64,000 nucleotides of DNA from Lutjanus erythropterus (lineage: Eukaryota > Chordata > Actinopteri > Lutjaniformes > Lutjanidae). Numbering within the stretch: position 1 is the stretch's first letter; every line of letters begins with the position of its first letter. Made by a program: the position numbers and the translations under genes. Shown in pieces: positions 23,511 through 33,984 of the stretch. Under the pieces are notes generated by a model. The model was not told the DNA's origin. It did not search any database and worked only from the letters and a program-made list of their open reading frames with translations. The stretch lies in NCBI GenBank assembly GCA_020091685.1, contig CM034608.1, positions 5,553,751-5,617,750 of the forward strand, in the 5' to 3' direction.

Positions 23511-24579
23511 CAGTGGTGGAAACAGTACTGAAAATCTGTACCCAAGTACAATTACTGTTACATTACTAAAATATTACTCAATTAAAGGTAAAAGTAGAAA
23601 AATATTTAAGTAAAAGAACAAAGAATTCTTATCAAAAACGTCTCGGAGTATTAGTTACTTTTTAACCAACGATGTCTAATGCCTTATCAATAGCAGCAAG
23701 CAGTCTAAATTAGTCCAAACTCCTGTGCTGTTCTCCTGCTCAGTGGTCACAATCACCTCTCAAAAAAAATGGGTTGCAAATTTTGTGCATTTTCCTTAAC
23801 TGACAGTTGAAAAGGTTAACAAATAGGTGGTAATTACCAAGTAATATATTGCTAAGTATGCATGAAAACAGTACTCGCGAATGAACACATACTATGAAGT
23901 TTTGGGGTAATGTGCAGGTGAATTCAGAGAAATTTGAAATATGTTGCTTTGTAATTACCACCAACTACATGAAAAATGTACTTGTGAATTATCACATACT
24001 TACCATGAAATCTGGGGAAAATCTGTGTATAATTTCTTAGTTATTTCAAATATGTTACTTGGTAATTACCACCCACTACATGAAAACAGTATTTGCTAAA
24101 TATCACATTAACCCATGAAATTTGGGGGTAATTTGGAGGCAGTTTGTGGGCAATTTCTACGAAATTTTATTTTATTTATTCAACATATGATTCCGCCAGA
24201 TGTTACTGCCATTTCTAAACTGACTGACTGAATGACTGAATTCTTAGAGGCGATTATTTGACTCATCGTTAACCATTAACGTCCTTATTTCAAACCTGTG
24301 CTGCTGCAGTGTTTTGTTTTTTTGTCCACATGTCATTGTTTTCATTTGCCGGTTTGCGATCAGATCACCTTATTGGCCACAAAAATGCAGATGAAAAGTT
24401 TGGATATTAATTCAAATTGTGCTCAGTACTCAATTATGATTTTAGAAGGAACTAAGTAGATCACAAAGTGTAATGCAAGTAAAAATACAGACTTAAAAAT
24501 CTACTCATTAAAGTACAAGTACCCAAAAAGGCTTAATTACAGTTATTTAATTACTTGTAATTAGTTTCTTCCACCCCTG
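23511..24579 (+). mobile_element. hAT-like non-autonomous element with internal tandem repeats
   Basis: Begins CAGTGGTGGAAACAGTACTG and ends GTTTCTTCCACCCCTG. The first 11 bases match the inverted end in 10 positions (CAGTGGTGGAA versus CAGGGGTGGAA). Subterminal phrases such as 'tacccaagtacaattac', 'taaagtacaagtaccc' and 'ttacttgtaattag' are those of a frequent fish hAT-like repeat. Flanking 8-mers CAAATAAC and CTAACAAT agree at 5 of 8 positions, an eroded duplication at best. The middle (23829-24175) is a tandem array. No transposase frame is present. Confidence 0.65.
23829..24175 (+). repeat. ~110-bp tandem repeat, three diverged copies
   Basis: Copies share 'taattacca', 'catgaaaa' (at 23861, 23968 and 24079), 'tatcacat' and 'catgaaatytgggg'. 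The spacing between anchors is 107-111 nt. The first copy's start (GGTGGTAATTACCAAGTAA at 23826) is also the inverse of the junction at 24043-24069, so the array mixes direct and inverted organisation. Confidence 0.8.
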
Positions 24580-26470
24580 CTAACAATCAGTGAGAGTTCT
24601 GCTGCAGATGTGAAGCTCTGTGGCCTCATCTTCCAGTCCTATACTTACTACCCACAGGATATGGACTACAAACCACACTATCCACAACATCAGTGAGAGC
24701 CCAGCATCAGGCGAACACAACCACAAACGGGCACGATCACTGAATTCTGACCACGTAGAGAATTACAATTTATTCATTTAGGCCTACTTTGTTAAGGCAC
24801 TCTACAAGGCAGTGCACAATGAACTTGTTAATCATATCATATTATTTCAGCACAAATTAAAATCAGCTGCCTGCAACATTTTCTGGCTTTTATGACATTA
24901 TTGGTATACTGACACTTCCTGTTTTTGTAATCTGTTTTATATATATATTTTATGACCATGGTGACATGATCCCATCAGTGCTGGGTTAAGATTTTGGAAA
25001 GATGAAAATACTTTATTATACAATGCCTTTCTCAGGCACACACACACACACACACTCACACACACACGAGTCTGTCCTCCACCATGAATAGACAGAAGCA
25101 GTTTTACATTTCTATGTCATTTCTATGTCACATGCCTGCCTGGTTCGTAAAACGCAGACACAGAGGGGAGAAGGGGTGTGTGAAGGCAAATAAGTAACTT
25201 CTCCCAAATCATAGGAATTAGACAAAAAATAAAGCTGACAATTTGTTACTGTTTGTTTTTTGTCAATCATATCCATCACTGAAGCATTAGTACAGGAAAG
25301 TTGGGCTAAAATTGCCTTCATAAAAATCTATTTCCTGAGAAAGTAGGCCTTTCATTATTATTAAAGTTTATTGTCAAAATAAATCAAAACTGGTCTTTTT
25401 AAGTGGTAATTTTCTGAAAATGATTGCAGTTCATGTTTTAGGTAAGTAGGTCATTTTACAGCCTAAGTACTCAGAGGATAACTAAACATGGCAGTTTTAG
25501 AGCCGTAAAAAAAAAAATCAAGAAAACTGTTTTTCCTTTTCTTTTAATGCCTTGAAGTTTGGCAGAGAGCAAGATAGCGACACCAACATGGCTCATTACC
25601 ACAGGGGGTTTTTACAAAAACACTGTCATTATTACTCTTCAAAATGGCCTCTGTATTTTCACCATTATTCACGCAGAGCAGAGTCAGATATTTACCTCAG
25701 AATGCCCCGTTATAAATCACCAAAGAGGAAATGCATCTGATAGGTCAGCAGGAGGAAAAGACATTTATCACCACAGAGAGATTTCACATCAACATTATCA
25801 GTGCTAATTTTTTTCAACATCTTAAAAAGGCTTTAAATGACAATATTTCCCCTCTGCAGTCAAACCAGTTTTACTGTTTAAACAAAGCACGTGGGTTTTG
25901 TTTTTCCTTTGACACAAGAGCCTCCAAATATTAGACTTTCAGTCCAGCTGACATGTCACATTAAATAAAGTGTTCAGTGAAATGAAAGCGTGCACCCTGG
26001 ATGATAATTAAATACACCAAACATCAAAGAAACCTGACCTGACTGGAGGACAAATTCACATTTATTCATTCTTGTTCAATTTATTGGCTTTAGACATCAG
26101 CCACAGCTTGAGTTGGCAGCTCCACAGTCATCAGGCAGGTTTAACACCAAATGTTGTGTCTAGGTTAAAGGAAAGGACTGAATGGAAAAATATATCACGT
26201 TCGTTTTTTAGCCGATTTTATTCCATGTTTTTTCTAACTGTCGACAAATCCAATGAAAAGACCAAAACCAAACATGATAACCTTGCTTGTTTGTCCCAGG
26301 CCCATCTGGAAACATAAATCTTTTAAAACAGCTCACAATTATTTGATTTAATTTTCAAAAACGATTCAGTCATTTCCTAAATCAGCTGGACACTGTAGTT
26401 TTTAGCAAACATAATTCAAATGGGAGCAAACAGGGACTATTTTCAGTGGTGGATTAATAAACATTTGATG
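24580..26470. other. Non-coding stretch
   Basis: No exon recognised. A cluster of overlapping plus-strand frames lies at 25552-25934 but has no domain. The CA tract at 25036-25068 is listed separately. Confidence 0.4.
25036..25068. repeat. (CA)n microsatellite, interrupted
   Basis: About 16 CA units with one CT interruption near 25055. Confidence 0.9.
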
Positions 26471-26478
26471 CTCTAGTG

Positions 26479-26984
26479 CAGTGGTTCTCAACCTTTTTGA
26501 CTCACGACCTCCTGAGAAAAATCAGGCTGATGTTTGTGACCCTGCATCTCACTTCGGGAATTACTGCATAAGACATGAAAGCAAACACTTTGTATCACAG
26601 CCACATGCAATGTTACGTAAAAACTATTCCTCAGTCTAAAATGTGGCCTCATTTCCCATCATACCTGGTGCTGGGTAGAGTAGTTTGTTAAGTCTGCTAT
26701 TTTATGTTACAAAATGCACTGTTAGTTTTTGTGTCTGTTCAGAACATGGCGGTTTATGTTGGTAATAGTCATTTTTGTGCTGGTTTATAGTTTGATGTTT
26801 ATATTTCAGTTTACATTTCTTGCTGTATTTTGTTTAGTTTTTAGTGCTTGTCACTTATGTTGAATGTCTTTAAGGGGCTGGTGTCGCTGAGAGCTGCTTG
26901 CTGGCTTTCATTAAATGCTGCTTGCCACAACATTTTATTTTATTCTCCACAACTATATGGTGACCCCCAGGTGGAGAACCGCTG
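26479..26984 (+). mobile_element. Charlie-like hAT MITE, 506 bp, with 8-bp duplication
   Basis: Starts CAGTGGTTCTCAACCTTTTT followed by GACTCACGACC and ends GACCCCCAGGTGGAGAACCGCTG. These are the termini of Charlie-type hAT elements (CAGTGGTTCTCAACC and its inverse). The flanking octamers CTCTAGTG (26471-26478) and CTGTAGTG (26985-26992) match at 7 of 8, as expected for a hAT target duplication. No transposase is encoded. Confidence 0.85.
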
Positions 26985-27119
26985 CTGTAGTGAGTATTTA
27001 TGACAGCAGGACAGTGTAAATGGGACTGACTCAAACTAAACAGTGATTGTGTTCAAGGCAATGAAGGGACATGACACACTCTGCAAAAATCTGCCTCAAC
27101 AGCAGAGGTCTACTGGCAG

Positions 27120-27860
27120 TAGGGATGTTAATTTCCCAGTTGATTAAATGGAAACTTTAACTTAAACTAGTCGACAAGACTAAAAGTAAGAAACTCCCAG
27201 AAAACAGTCACAACTGAGCACAATTTAATAATCAATATGTGAAACTGTTGACATTGTTCAACAACCAAATACCAACGTCATATTTTTTATTTTTGTGCCA
27301 ATCTAGATGTGATCATTTTGCACCCTTGCTCAGTATATTGCTATTCAGGCTCAGTATATTCCATTCATGTTCAGAAGACTTTGCCTTCAACAAAGTTGAA
27401 TGGAAGTATATGTTGCCAAGTTCACTGCTATGATAAGCTGTGTTTTCTTTTCAGACCAAGCAGGAACACAGCGTCTGTGGGTTAAGTACCATATTGGTTT
27501 GCCGAGTGTGGCTAACATCAGCAATGCTAGCAGCAGCTGCTGCTCTCCTTACAGGTTAACATCCACTTGGCGGTGCTGAATGTGGCTAGCTTTGCTCCAG
27601 GTGAGTGGTTACATATGCCAGTTTATTCTGACACAGCCTACATACAATTTTCATTTTCATTTTCTAACTCAAAATATTGATAGACCAGGCTGGTTTTATG
27701 AAAGGTCATCTGCCCCACTTTCCACCTCGCTGGTTTGCAACGTCTGGGCCACATCCAGGCCACTAGCCTAACTAGTGTGTGGTTGCGTAACATCTTAGAG
27801 GCCACAGTTAACCGCTGTTGTACAGTAATAAAATATTAAAGATTAGTTTTTGTCTTTTAT
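27120..27860 (+). mobile_element. TAGGGATG hAT family copy, 3' end lost
   Basis: Begins TAGGGATGTTAATTTCCCAG and follows the 49067 element through 'gtggctaacatcagcaatgc', 'ccaggctggttttatgaaag', 'gtaacatcttagaggccaca' and 'gttaac'. The terminal part beyond about 27860 is not recognisable and the expected second ACTGGCAG octamer is absent. The copy is therefore truncated. Confidence 0.7.
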
Positions 27861-29059
27861 TCTAAAAAAGCCTGATAAAATATATTTTCTTGTTAGTTAT
27901 TAATATGACTTAACTTTGGCAAAGCTGCTGCTCGCTTCAGGCATAGGCACCTGAGTGATGGAGCAGGCGGAGCAGCTGCATCCCCCCTATTAGACCTGGG
28001 GCTGCAAACGTGTGCTTTTGCATCCCCACTTTTTGATCATGCAGCTTTGCTATTTTTAAACATTTGGACTAGTTTAGAACAAAAAAAAAGTTAATTATCA
28101 TTATGACAAAATCAAACATCTCCAGCTCTTAACAGGAAGCAGCAAAGCGGGTAGTTATTCTGACAAAGGCCAAAAAGACTAAACGTGTCTCTCACACACA
28201 CGACAGACATCACAGAACAGTGTTATGAGTCTGCCTGTAATTCAGCATGCATCTGATCCACTGACCAGCACTTGTTTTAGTGAGAAATCATAATTTCAGT
28301 TCACCTCTCTCATTCCTGTGGTCTGAAGCTGAAGAGGGCTGGTGGGGGTGTTGAGGCCACATATTGAAAAGTTTGTAAAGACATACAGTTAATCTTTATG
28401 GATTATATAACTGTTAATATTTCATATTTCTTAAAGGGAGTTTGGTGTAATATATTCCCCAGAGAGCACAGGGAGCTTTAGCATAGTTCAAACTGCCAAT
28501 ATGCATAATTTATAATGTTCTGTCACTACTACTCCAAAAAAAACATCCTGCCTGTCACTAATCTAGAACACCCACTGTAACTCTAAATAGGCACCCATGG
28601 TTTCAGGTGATGCTAAACAAAGTTTTCCAAAACATTAAAACTGAATACAACTGTAAGTCACACTGGTGCTCTTCATTTCTTTTCTTTTTAAGCAAAAAAC
28701 AACAGCTTTGAGACCTCTGCTTTTTTCTTTAGAACATCACCATTATCACGAAACGAGCATGAGAGGAAATTCATGACCAGTCCTGCTGCACAGAATCCAG
28801 ATAACATGAAGGAGATGCAGCTGAACGCAACAACACACCAACAAGTTGTAAAAAAAAAAAAGGGTGTGATTCCACAGCCACTTATGTACTGCACTGTATC
28901 GCACTCGTCAAACTCTTTTTTGTGTTTTCCCTCTCTACATTTGTCTCTCCCAGTTCAGCCTGCAGTCTGTCACACGCCTGCAAAAGTCAGCAAACAGCTC
29001 TGAAATGTCCCTGACAAACTAACCAGACAAACATACTGTTGAACGTCGGAGCTCCTTAC
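27861..29059. other. Non-coding stretch before the putative first exon
   Basis: No exon or named repeat recognised. Frames on both strands at 28688-29003 are short and unsupported. By position this is the first kilobase of intron 1 if the first exon at 29.06 kb is real. Confidence 0.4.
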
Positions 29060-29330
29060 CTCTCGGTGGCTCCTCAGCTGATTCAACAGTGTGAGATCCT
29101 GAGGGAGATACGAGCCGTCCAGAGCAGCTGACCAGCAGCCCCGCATCTACACCCACCGACTGGCTGACTGACTGAAGTACTGGAGGACTGGAGGACTGAC
29201 GGAGTGTCTGAGTGGGAGGCTGGATGACTGGATGACTGACTACCGTTCGGCTGGAGGCAGCGGAACAGAGAGCCACTCCCCTCTGTGACCAGCTGACTCT
29301 CTGCCTGGCTGGAGGGATGGATGGATGACT
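29060..29330 (-). promoter_or_regulatory. rab27b: Putative rab27b non-coding first exon and promoter region
   Basis: On the minus strand a GC-richer block ends GAGCCACCGAGAG|GTAAGGAG, a strong donor with the exon's last base at 29060. The block holds roughly ten CpGs within about 250 bp, whereas the surrounding DNA is CpG-poor. The exon at 4717-4888 requires an upstream non-coding exon on this strand, and this is the best-looking candidate. Intron 1 would then be about 24 kb. No TATA box or clear start site is visible, and part of the block grades into a CTGACTGA-type simple repeat. That overlap weakens the case, so this is an inference only. Confidence 0.35.
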
Positions 29331-29960
29331 AGTTTAACGGCTGACTGTCTTGGTCTTAACTTCTGGACTGAATTCCTGAATGAGAGACCAACTGAATAAC
29401 TATTAAATAATAAACTGACCAACTAACTGACTGACAGACCAACTGTCTCAACTGATTAAGAGGCTAAACAACCGACAAACTGAAAAACTGCCTGTCTACA
29501 ACACTCCATGACCTACTACCCAACTAACTGACTGACTGACCAACTGGCCAACTTTCTATCTTACCCAAAGACTGACTGACTAACTGAATAACTAAATGAC
29601 AAACTGGCCAGCCAACTTAAAAAAATAAAAACTGACCAACTGACAGACTAGACATTACTAATCAGATAACAGACAAAATGATCAACTCACTGACCAACTG
29701 ATCAACTAACTAAAACTCTCTATGACCAACTAACCAACTAACTGACTATCCAAATGACTAACAGAATCACCCGCTAAAGTATTAACTTACAAACTGAGCA
29801 ACGGACTGGCTCACTGTCTGCTCAGTTTCTGACTTCTACTATCTGATAAACCAGTCCTGGCCTGTCCCACAAACTGGTCTCCTGACTAAAAATGTAGTAG
29901 CAGCAGTAGATGACTGGCTGCCTTAGTAGCTGAGCGGGTGTCTGACTGGTTAGCTGACTG
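29140..29960. repeat. Degenerate CTGACTGA / CCAACTGA low-complexity region
   Basis: Over about 800 nt the plus strand is dominated by loosely repeated 4-mers CTGA, ACTA, CCAA and CTGG (for example CTAACTGACTGACTGACC). It is almost free of longer homogeneous tracts. It looks like an old tetranucleotide array scrambled by mutation. It overlaps the upstream part of the putative first exon. Confidence 0.8.
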
Positions 29961-30106
29961 GCTGGTTAGTTACCTACTGAGTTCCAGATGCAGTTTGGAG
30001 GTTTCTGCTTTTCCCTTTCCCTCTCTCTTCTGTTTTCTGCTTCTCTCTGTCTCTCTCTGTGTGTGTAATGAGAGGGTGGGGCTGAGCTACAGTAAGCTAG
30101 CTTTGG

Positions 30107-30108
<2 letters not shown>

Positions 30109-30149
<41 letters not shown>
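30109..30149. repeat. (CA)n microsatellite, ~20 units
   Basis: The longest uninterrupted CA tract in the window. It lies about 0.8 kb upstream of the putative rab27b first exon. Confidence 0.97.
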
Positions 30150-30150
<1 letters not shown>

Positions 30151-31289
30151 CCTTATCAGTTAGTAAGTGCAGAGCAGGGCAGCCTCAGGTCATGCTGGTG
30201 TAGGAAACTGGATGTGTGCGTGTGTGTGAGTAGTAGTAAAACAGGAAGTAGTTCAGAAATGATACAGGACAGCCCCAGGTAAATTCTTGAACAAAGGAAA
30301 TGCATTCTGTATCTAATCTCACTTTGTCATCTAAAGCCAAAAACAAAACTCAGTCTACTAAATTGAGTGAATCGAGTGACAGTAACTTTAAAATGGATGG
30401 TGCACAAACTAAAACAAATACTGATTATTGATTGATGTTTACTCTGTGGAGCAGGGGGTGGAGCTGCAGGTTTTCCCACTGTATTTCAAATTAAAGCTCC
30501 AGTATTGAATATAACTTCATTGTTTCGATTTGTTGGAATAACTTTTGTTCATCACATGTAACAATATTTAAAGGAGATATCTGTAATATATTTACTGTAC
30601 TAAGTCATATAATCATTATATTAAGGAAACATGATAAGTTGAAATGCTGGTAACAATGCTATTTCCATTACAATCTAGAACTTCTGTTTTTCTTTGTCAG
30701 GTTCATGTTTAATAGAATTAAAACTAATGCCAGATGTTCGCACAATGATTAAGTGTTTGTTTATGAGTTGTAAGAAATCATTAATAATCTTTTATAAAAA
30801 GTAGATGCTTGTAAAAGTTACTGACAGTTATAAACAGCTAATCAGCTTACAGTGTAGGATGCGTCATCACTTGTCAGTGTCAAATATGATGTTGCACTTG
30901 TGTGGGTTTAATGTCCCTGCAATTTCCTGGCAACCTCCCTGAGCTTTAAGTCTGGTGAGGAGGTGGCAGGGGAAAACAAGTCGCAGCAACCATAGATCGG
31001 ATATTAAGAAGGGTTTCACCTTCTAGTAAATGTACCATCTTTGGACTGCAGTACCCATTTTCAACACCAGGGTCTTACATAGCCTATCGCTCCTTTAACT
31101 GGGGGGTTCCTTTAAAAGATGTGCATCTGTGAACGCCCACCAAGTTGTATTTAGTTTTAAATAAATTGGGTACAGTCTGAATCAAACAACCAATTCGGGT
31201 GAGCTGGCATGGAACTAGCCAACCACAGCGTCTCTCTACAAATAAGGCTCATCCAGGTTCTACGTGTCTCGGTTCCTCCCTTTTTCTCT
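30150..31289. other. Non-coding stretch, nothing recognised
   Basis: AT-rich flank without a supported exon or named element. If the first exon at 29.06 kb is correct, this is upstream regulatory territory. Confidence 0.4.
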
Positions 31290-32000
31290 TGTTACGACCC
31301 TTAGCTCGTGATGGGAAAAGGGAAGGAACATAAAACCAGTTGTAATTGGTAAAGTTAAAGTTATTTATTCGCACCAGCAGTTAAAGAGACAATAACACAA
31401 AAAGAGGCATCAAAACAGGCGACAGGGCCGATGAGTGCTGCTCAACTCAAAGAAAACAATATAACCAAAAGAGAGCTCCCAAAGTGGGAACTTAACAACT
31501 ACCTACAGTGGCTAAGAAAAGAAAAAAACAAAAGAGAAGCCTGCAGCTATCTACCTTGTCAAGTTTTAAAACGAAAATACAAAAGAGACAGCACCCCTAT
31601 GCCTAGTGTAGTCTAATACAATTCACAAAAAATCCTAGCAAGTGTGTGTTGACTTCTGTCAGTTTTTGAAACTGTTCCCTGGCCCAGTCCCTTTCAACGA
31701 GTACCTCATTCAAAATATCTTAACACAAACAACAATGAGAGGCACGTGTGGCAAACTGTCTATGGCAAAGGCAGCTGCCCTGACCGGCACGGTCCCTGAG
31801 CTTAAATCTCATCGACTTCCAGCTGCACTCCTGTGATTGGTGTACGGGCGATCAAGGGACACCAATCAGCAGGCCGACCAACAGTGTAGATGGCACAGGT
31901 AACGCCTCTCGTAGCTGAAGGCCAATCATGTGCCGGAGTTCACACACTGCAATATACAAACAGAACTACACGGCAAAAGGGTTAAGCTAGGCTCTGTGAT
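31290..32000. repeat. Unclassified mobile-element-like segment
   Basis: A block starting TTGTTACGACCCTTAGC has different composition from its flanks. It is A-rich with frequent 'caaaagaga', and later GC-richer with two CCAATCA boxes near 31858 and 31922. It recalls the non-coding ends of fish LTR or DNA elements, but I found no paired ends, primer-binding site or coding motif. Confidence 0.25.
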
Positions 32001-33082
32001 TACATTAATTTTGACCGTTGTTCCACTGCTAGCCGAGTAGAGTTTGCTAGTTAGTTACAGTTGACACCCTTGATGTCTCGCTTCAAGCACAGCAAAACAT
32101 GCATACATGTTTGGTACGTCATTTGTTGGGAGAGACTTTGTACGTTCAAAGTGCCTGCAGCAGCTTTAAGTTTACTTTTCATAAGAGACCCATGAGAACG
32201 TCTGGATGATTTAAGTGTTACATCACAGTTTCAGTAAGTAACTACATCTCTCTATAGGCTTAAGTTAGATATCAGTGACAAAATAGTCTTTAAGTCTAGT
32301 GTCTCCTAAACTATGCTGTGCTTATTTTATTAAGAAGAGAGAAGAGATGATCCCTTCATCTGCTGATAAAATCAGCAACAGAAGCAAAAGAAAATAGTAG
32401 TTCTTTGGCTCCACCCACTGGTTACCACAGCCAATGAGAATAATTCTACTTATGCAGCAGTTCTGCTCAGTGACAATCTGTTAGGCTGTATTTGTTGGAA
32501 ACAGAAGCAAACATTTCGGTCTGTTTCTGTCAGTCTGCTCTGAGCGCCATCGTAGCAGCTGTGTGTCTGCTGGCCGGCAGCCATCACAGCTTCATTAGAA
32601 ACGTCACTCAGCCAAAGTGACGATAGCACGAGGAGACACCGGCCAAGTAGTGGGAGCAAGGATAAAAGGATACATACGCTGTTTCTCACTCTTGGGTACC
32701 TCTCCTCTCCTCCCTTCACATAATAATAGTTTCAAAATGATACAGGAAATACTGGTCACTGTCGCATCTGTAGTTTGGTTCATTTAGTCTTTACCAAATT
32801 GCTTTTTAATGATTCCTTTGCATCATCTGCTCAGTTCATCCATGCATCTTTGTGAAATATGTGGTTCTGGAGGATTGAACTCATAGTGACTACTGGCAGG
32901 GCTAGATAGTAAATTGTTGTAAATGGCAAGCTAACCACTATCTCTTTAGCCAGACGGGAACATGTTAGTGCTGGTGGGTCAATAGCTCGCCAAGCTCCTT
33001 CCCATTTCCCTGTACTGGAGCTTTTACTCCTCCATGGCCTTTTGGTTCCCTGTATTGTAAATCTTTAATCATCCAACATGAT
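32001..33082. other. Non-coding stretch, nothing recognised
   Basis: An 89-codon minus-strand frame at 32450-32719 in a GC-richer patch has no domain or splice context. No named repeat. Confidence 0.4.
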
Positions 33083-33984
33083 GGGCCCTATTTGAATGAC
33101 ATGAGCCACATTGGTCTTAAGTGCATGGTACAAGTACATTTAGGGCAAGTCCAGCTCCACTGTTTCTCATTAAACAGTGGAAAGTCTGGGCACAAAGTAA
33201 GGCACAAAGGGGTTGTATTTAGTCTCTTAATTAATCATAGGTTTGTTTTGGGCGTAACATGACTTAAACCACAGCATATCATCTCCCATTCTCTTTAAAA
33301 GCCAGGTGCTTCTTCGCCTGTGCACATGGCTATTTAAACAGTGTATTCAGCAAGTTGGCACAAACTCAGAGGATGCTAGAATGAAATCAAATGAATAAGA
33401 AAATGCACTGAAACAGCGACTTTGACAACAACAGCAAGCGCATAGAGACAGCTGGTAAATCATCTGACAGGAGATTACAAATGTCTGTTATGGCCTGGTG
33501 GGATAAGGGGAGTTTACAGCAGCATTCATCTTCACTGAGGGACAGGTATGTGGTCCTTGGTCAGTGTACCCTCTGCCTCCGCCGTCTTCTAATCCTATGC
33601 CCCATGGACACTTGGATTTGCCTGCTTATAAGCAATTACACTGATGTGCATCCCTGTGTGTATAACACAGTGTACTCACGTTGTGAACTTGCCTAGGGAG
33701 GCGCATCTTACACTTTTTAAATAGCAGGAAAATACTGCGCCATTGACTTTAGACCAGGTTTTTGTTGGGTCACTTGCTGCTTTCTGCACTTTCTAAGATG
33801 GCAATGCTTCATCAATGCATCTGACCACACCTCATTTTAAGACCAACATGCCCATTGGTATACAGATGGCTGCAAGTACATTTGCTACTTATTGGTACTA
33901 GGCGTGAAAATTACAGCTGCGTTGGTCGAAAACTAGCAACGACAGCACTATGTGCTGCATTGTGCCAGGTGTAATGTAGGGCCC
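33083..33984 (+). mobile_element. Non-autonomous DNA element with GGGCCCTA ends, ~0.9 kb
   Basis: Starts GGGCCCTATTTGAATGAC and ends GTAATGTAGGGCCC, so it has GGGCCCTA inverted ends. An internal stretch ('gttttgggcgtaac', 'catctcccattctctttaaa', 'agccaggtgc') parallels the related copies at 44527 (+) and about 63340-63714 (-). No transposase frame is present and target duplications are unclear. Superfamily is not assigned. Confidence 0.65.
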
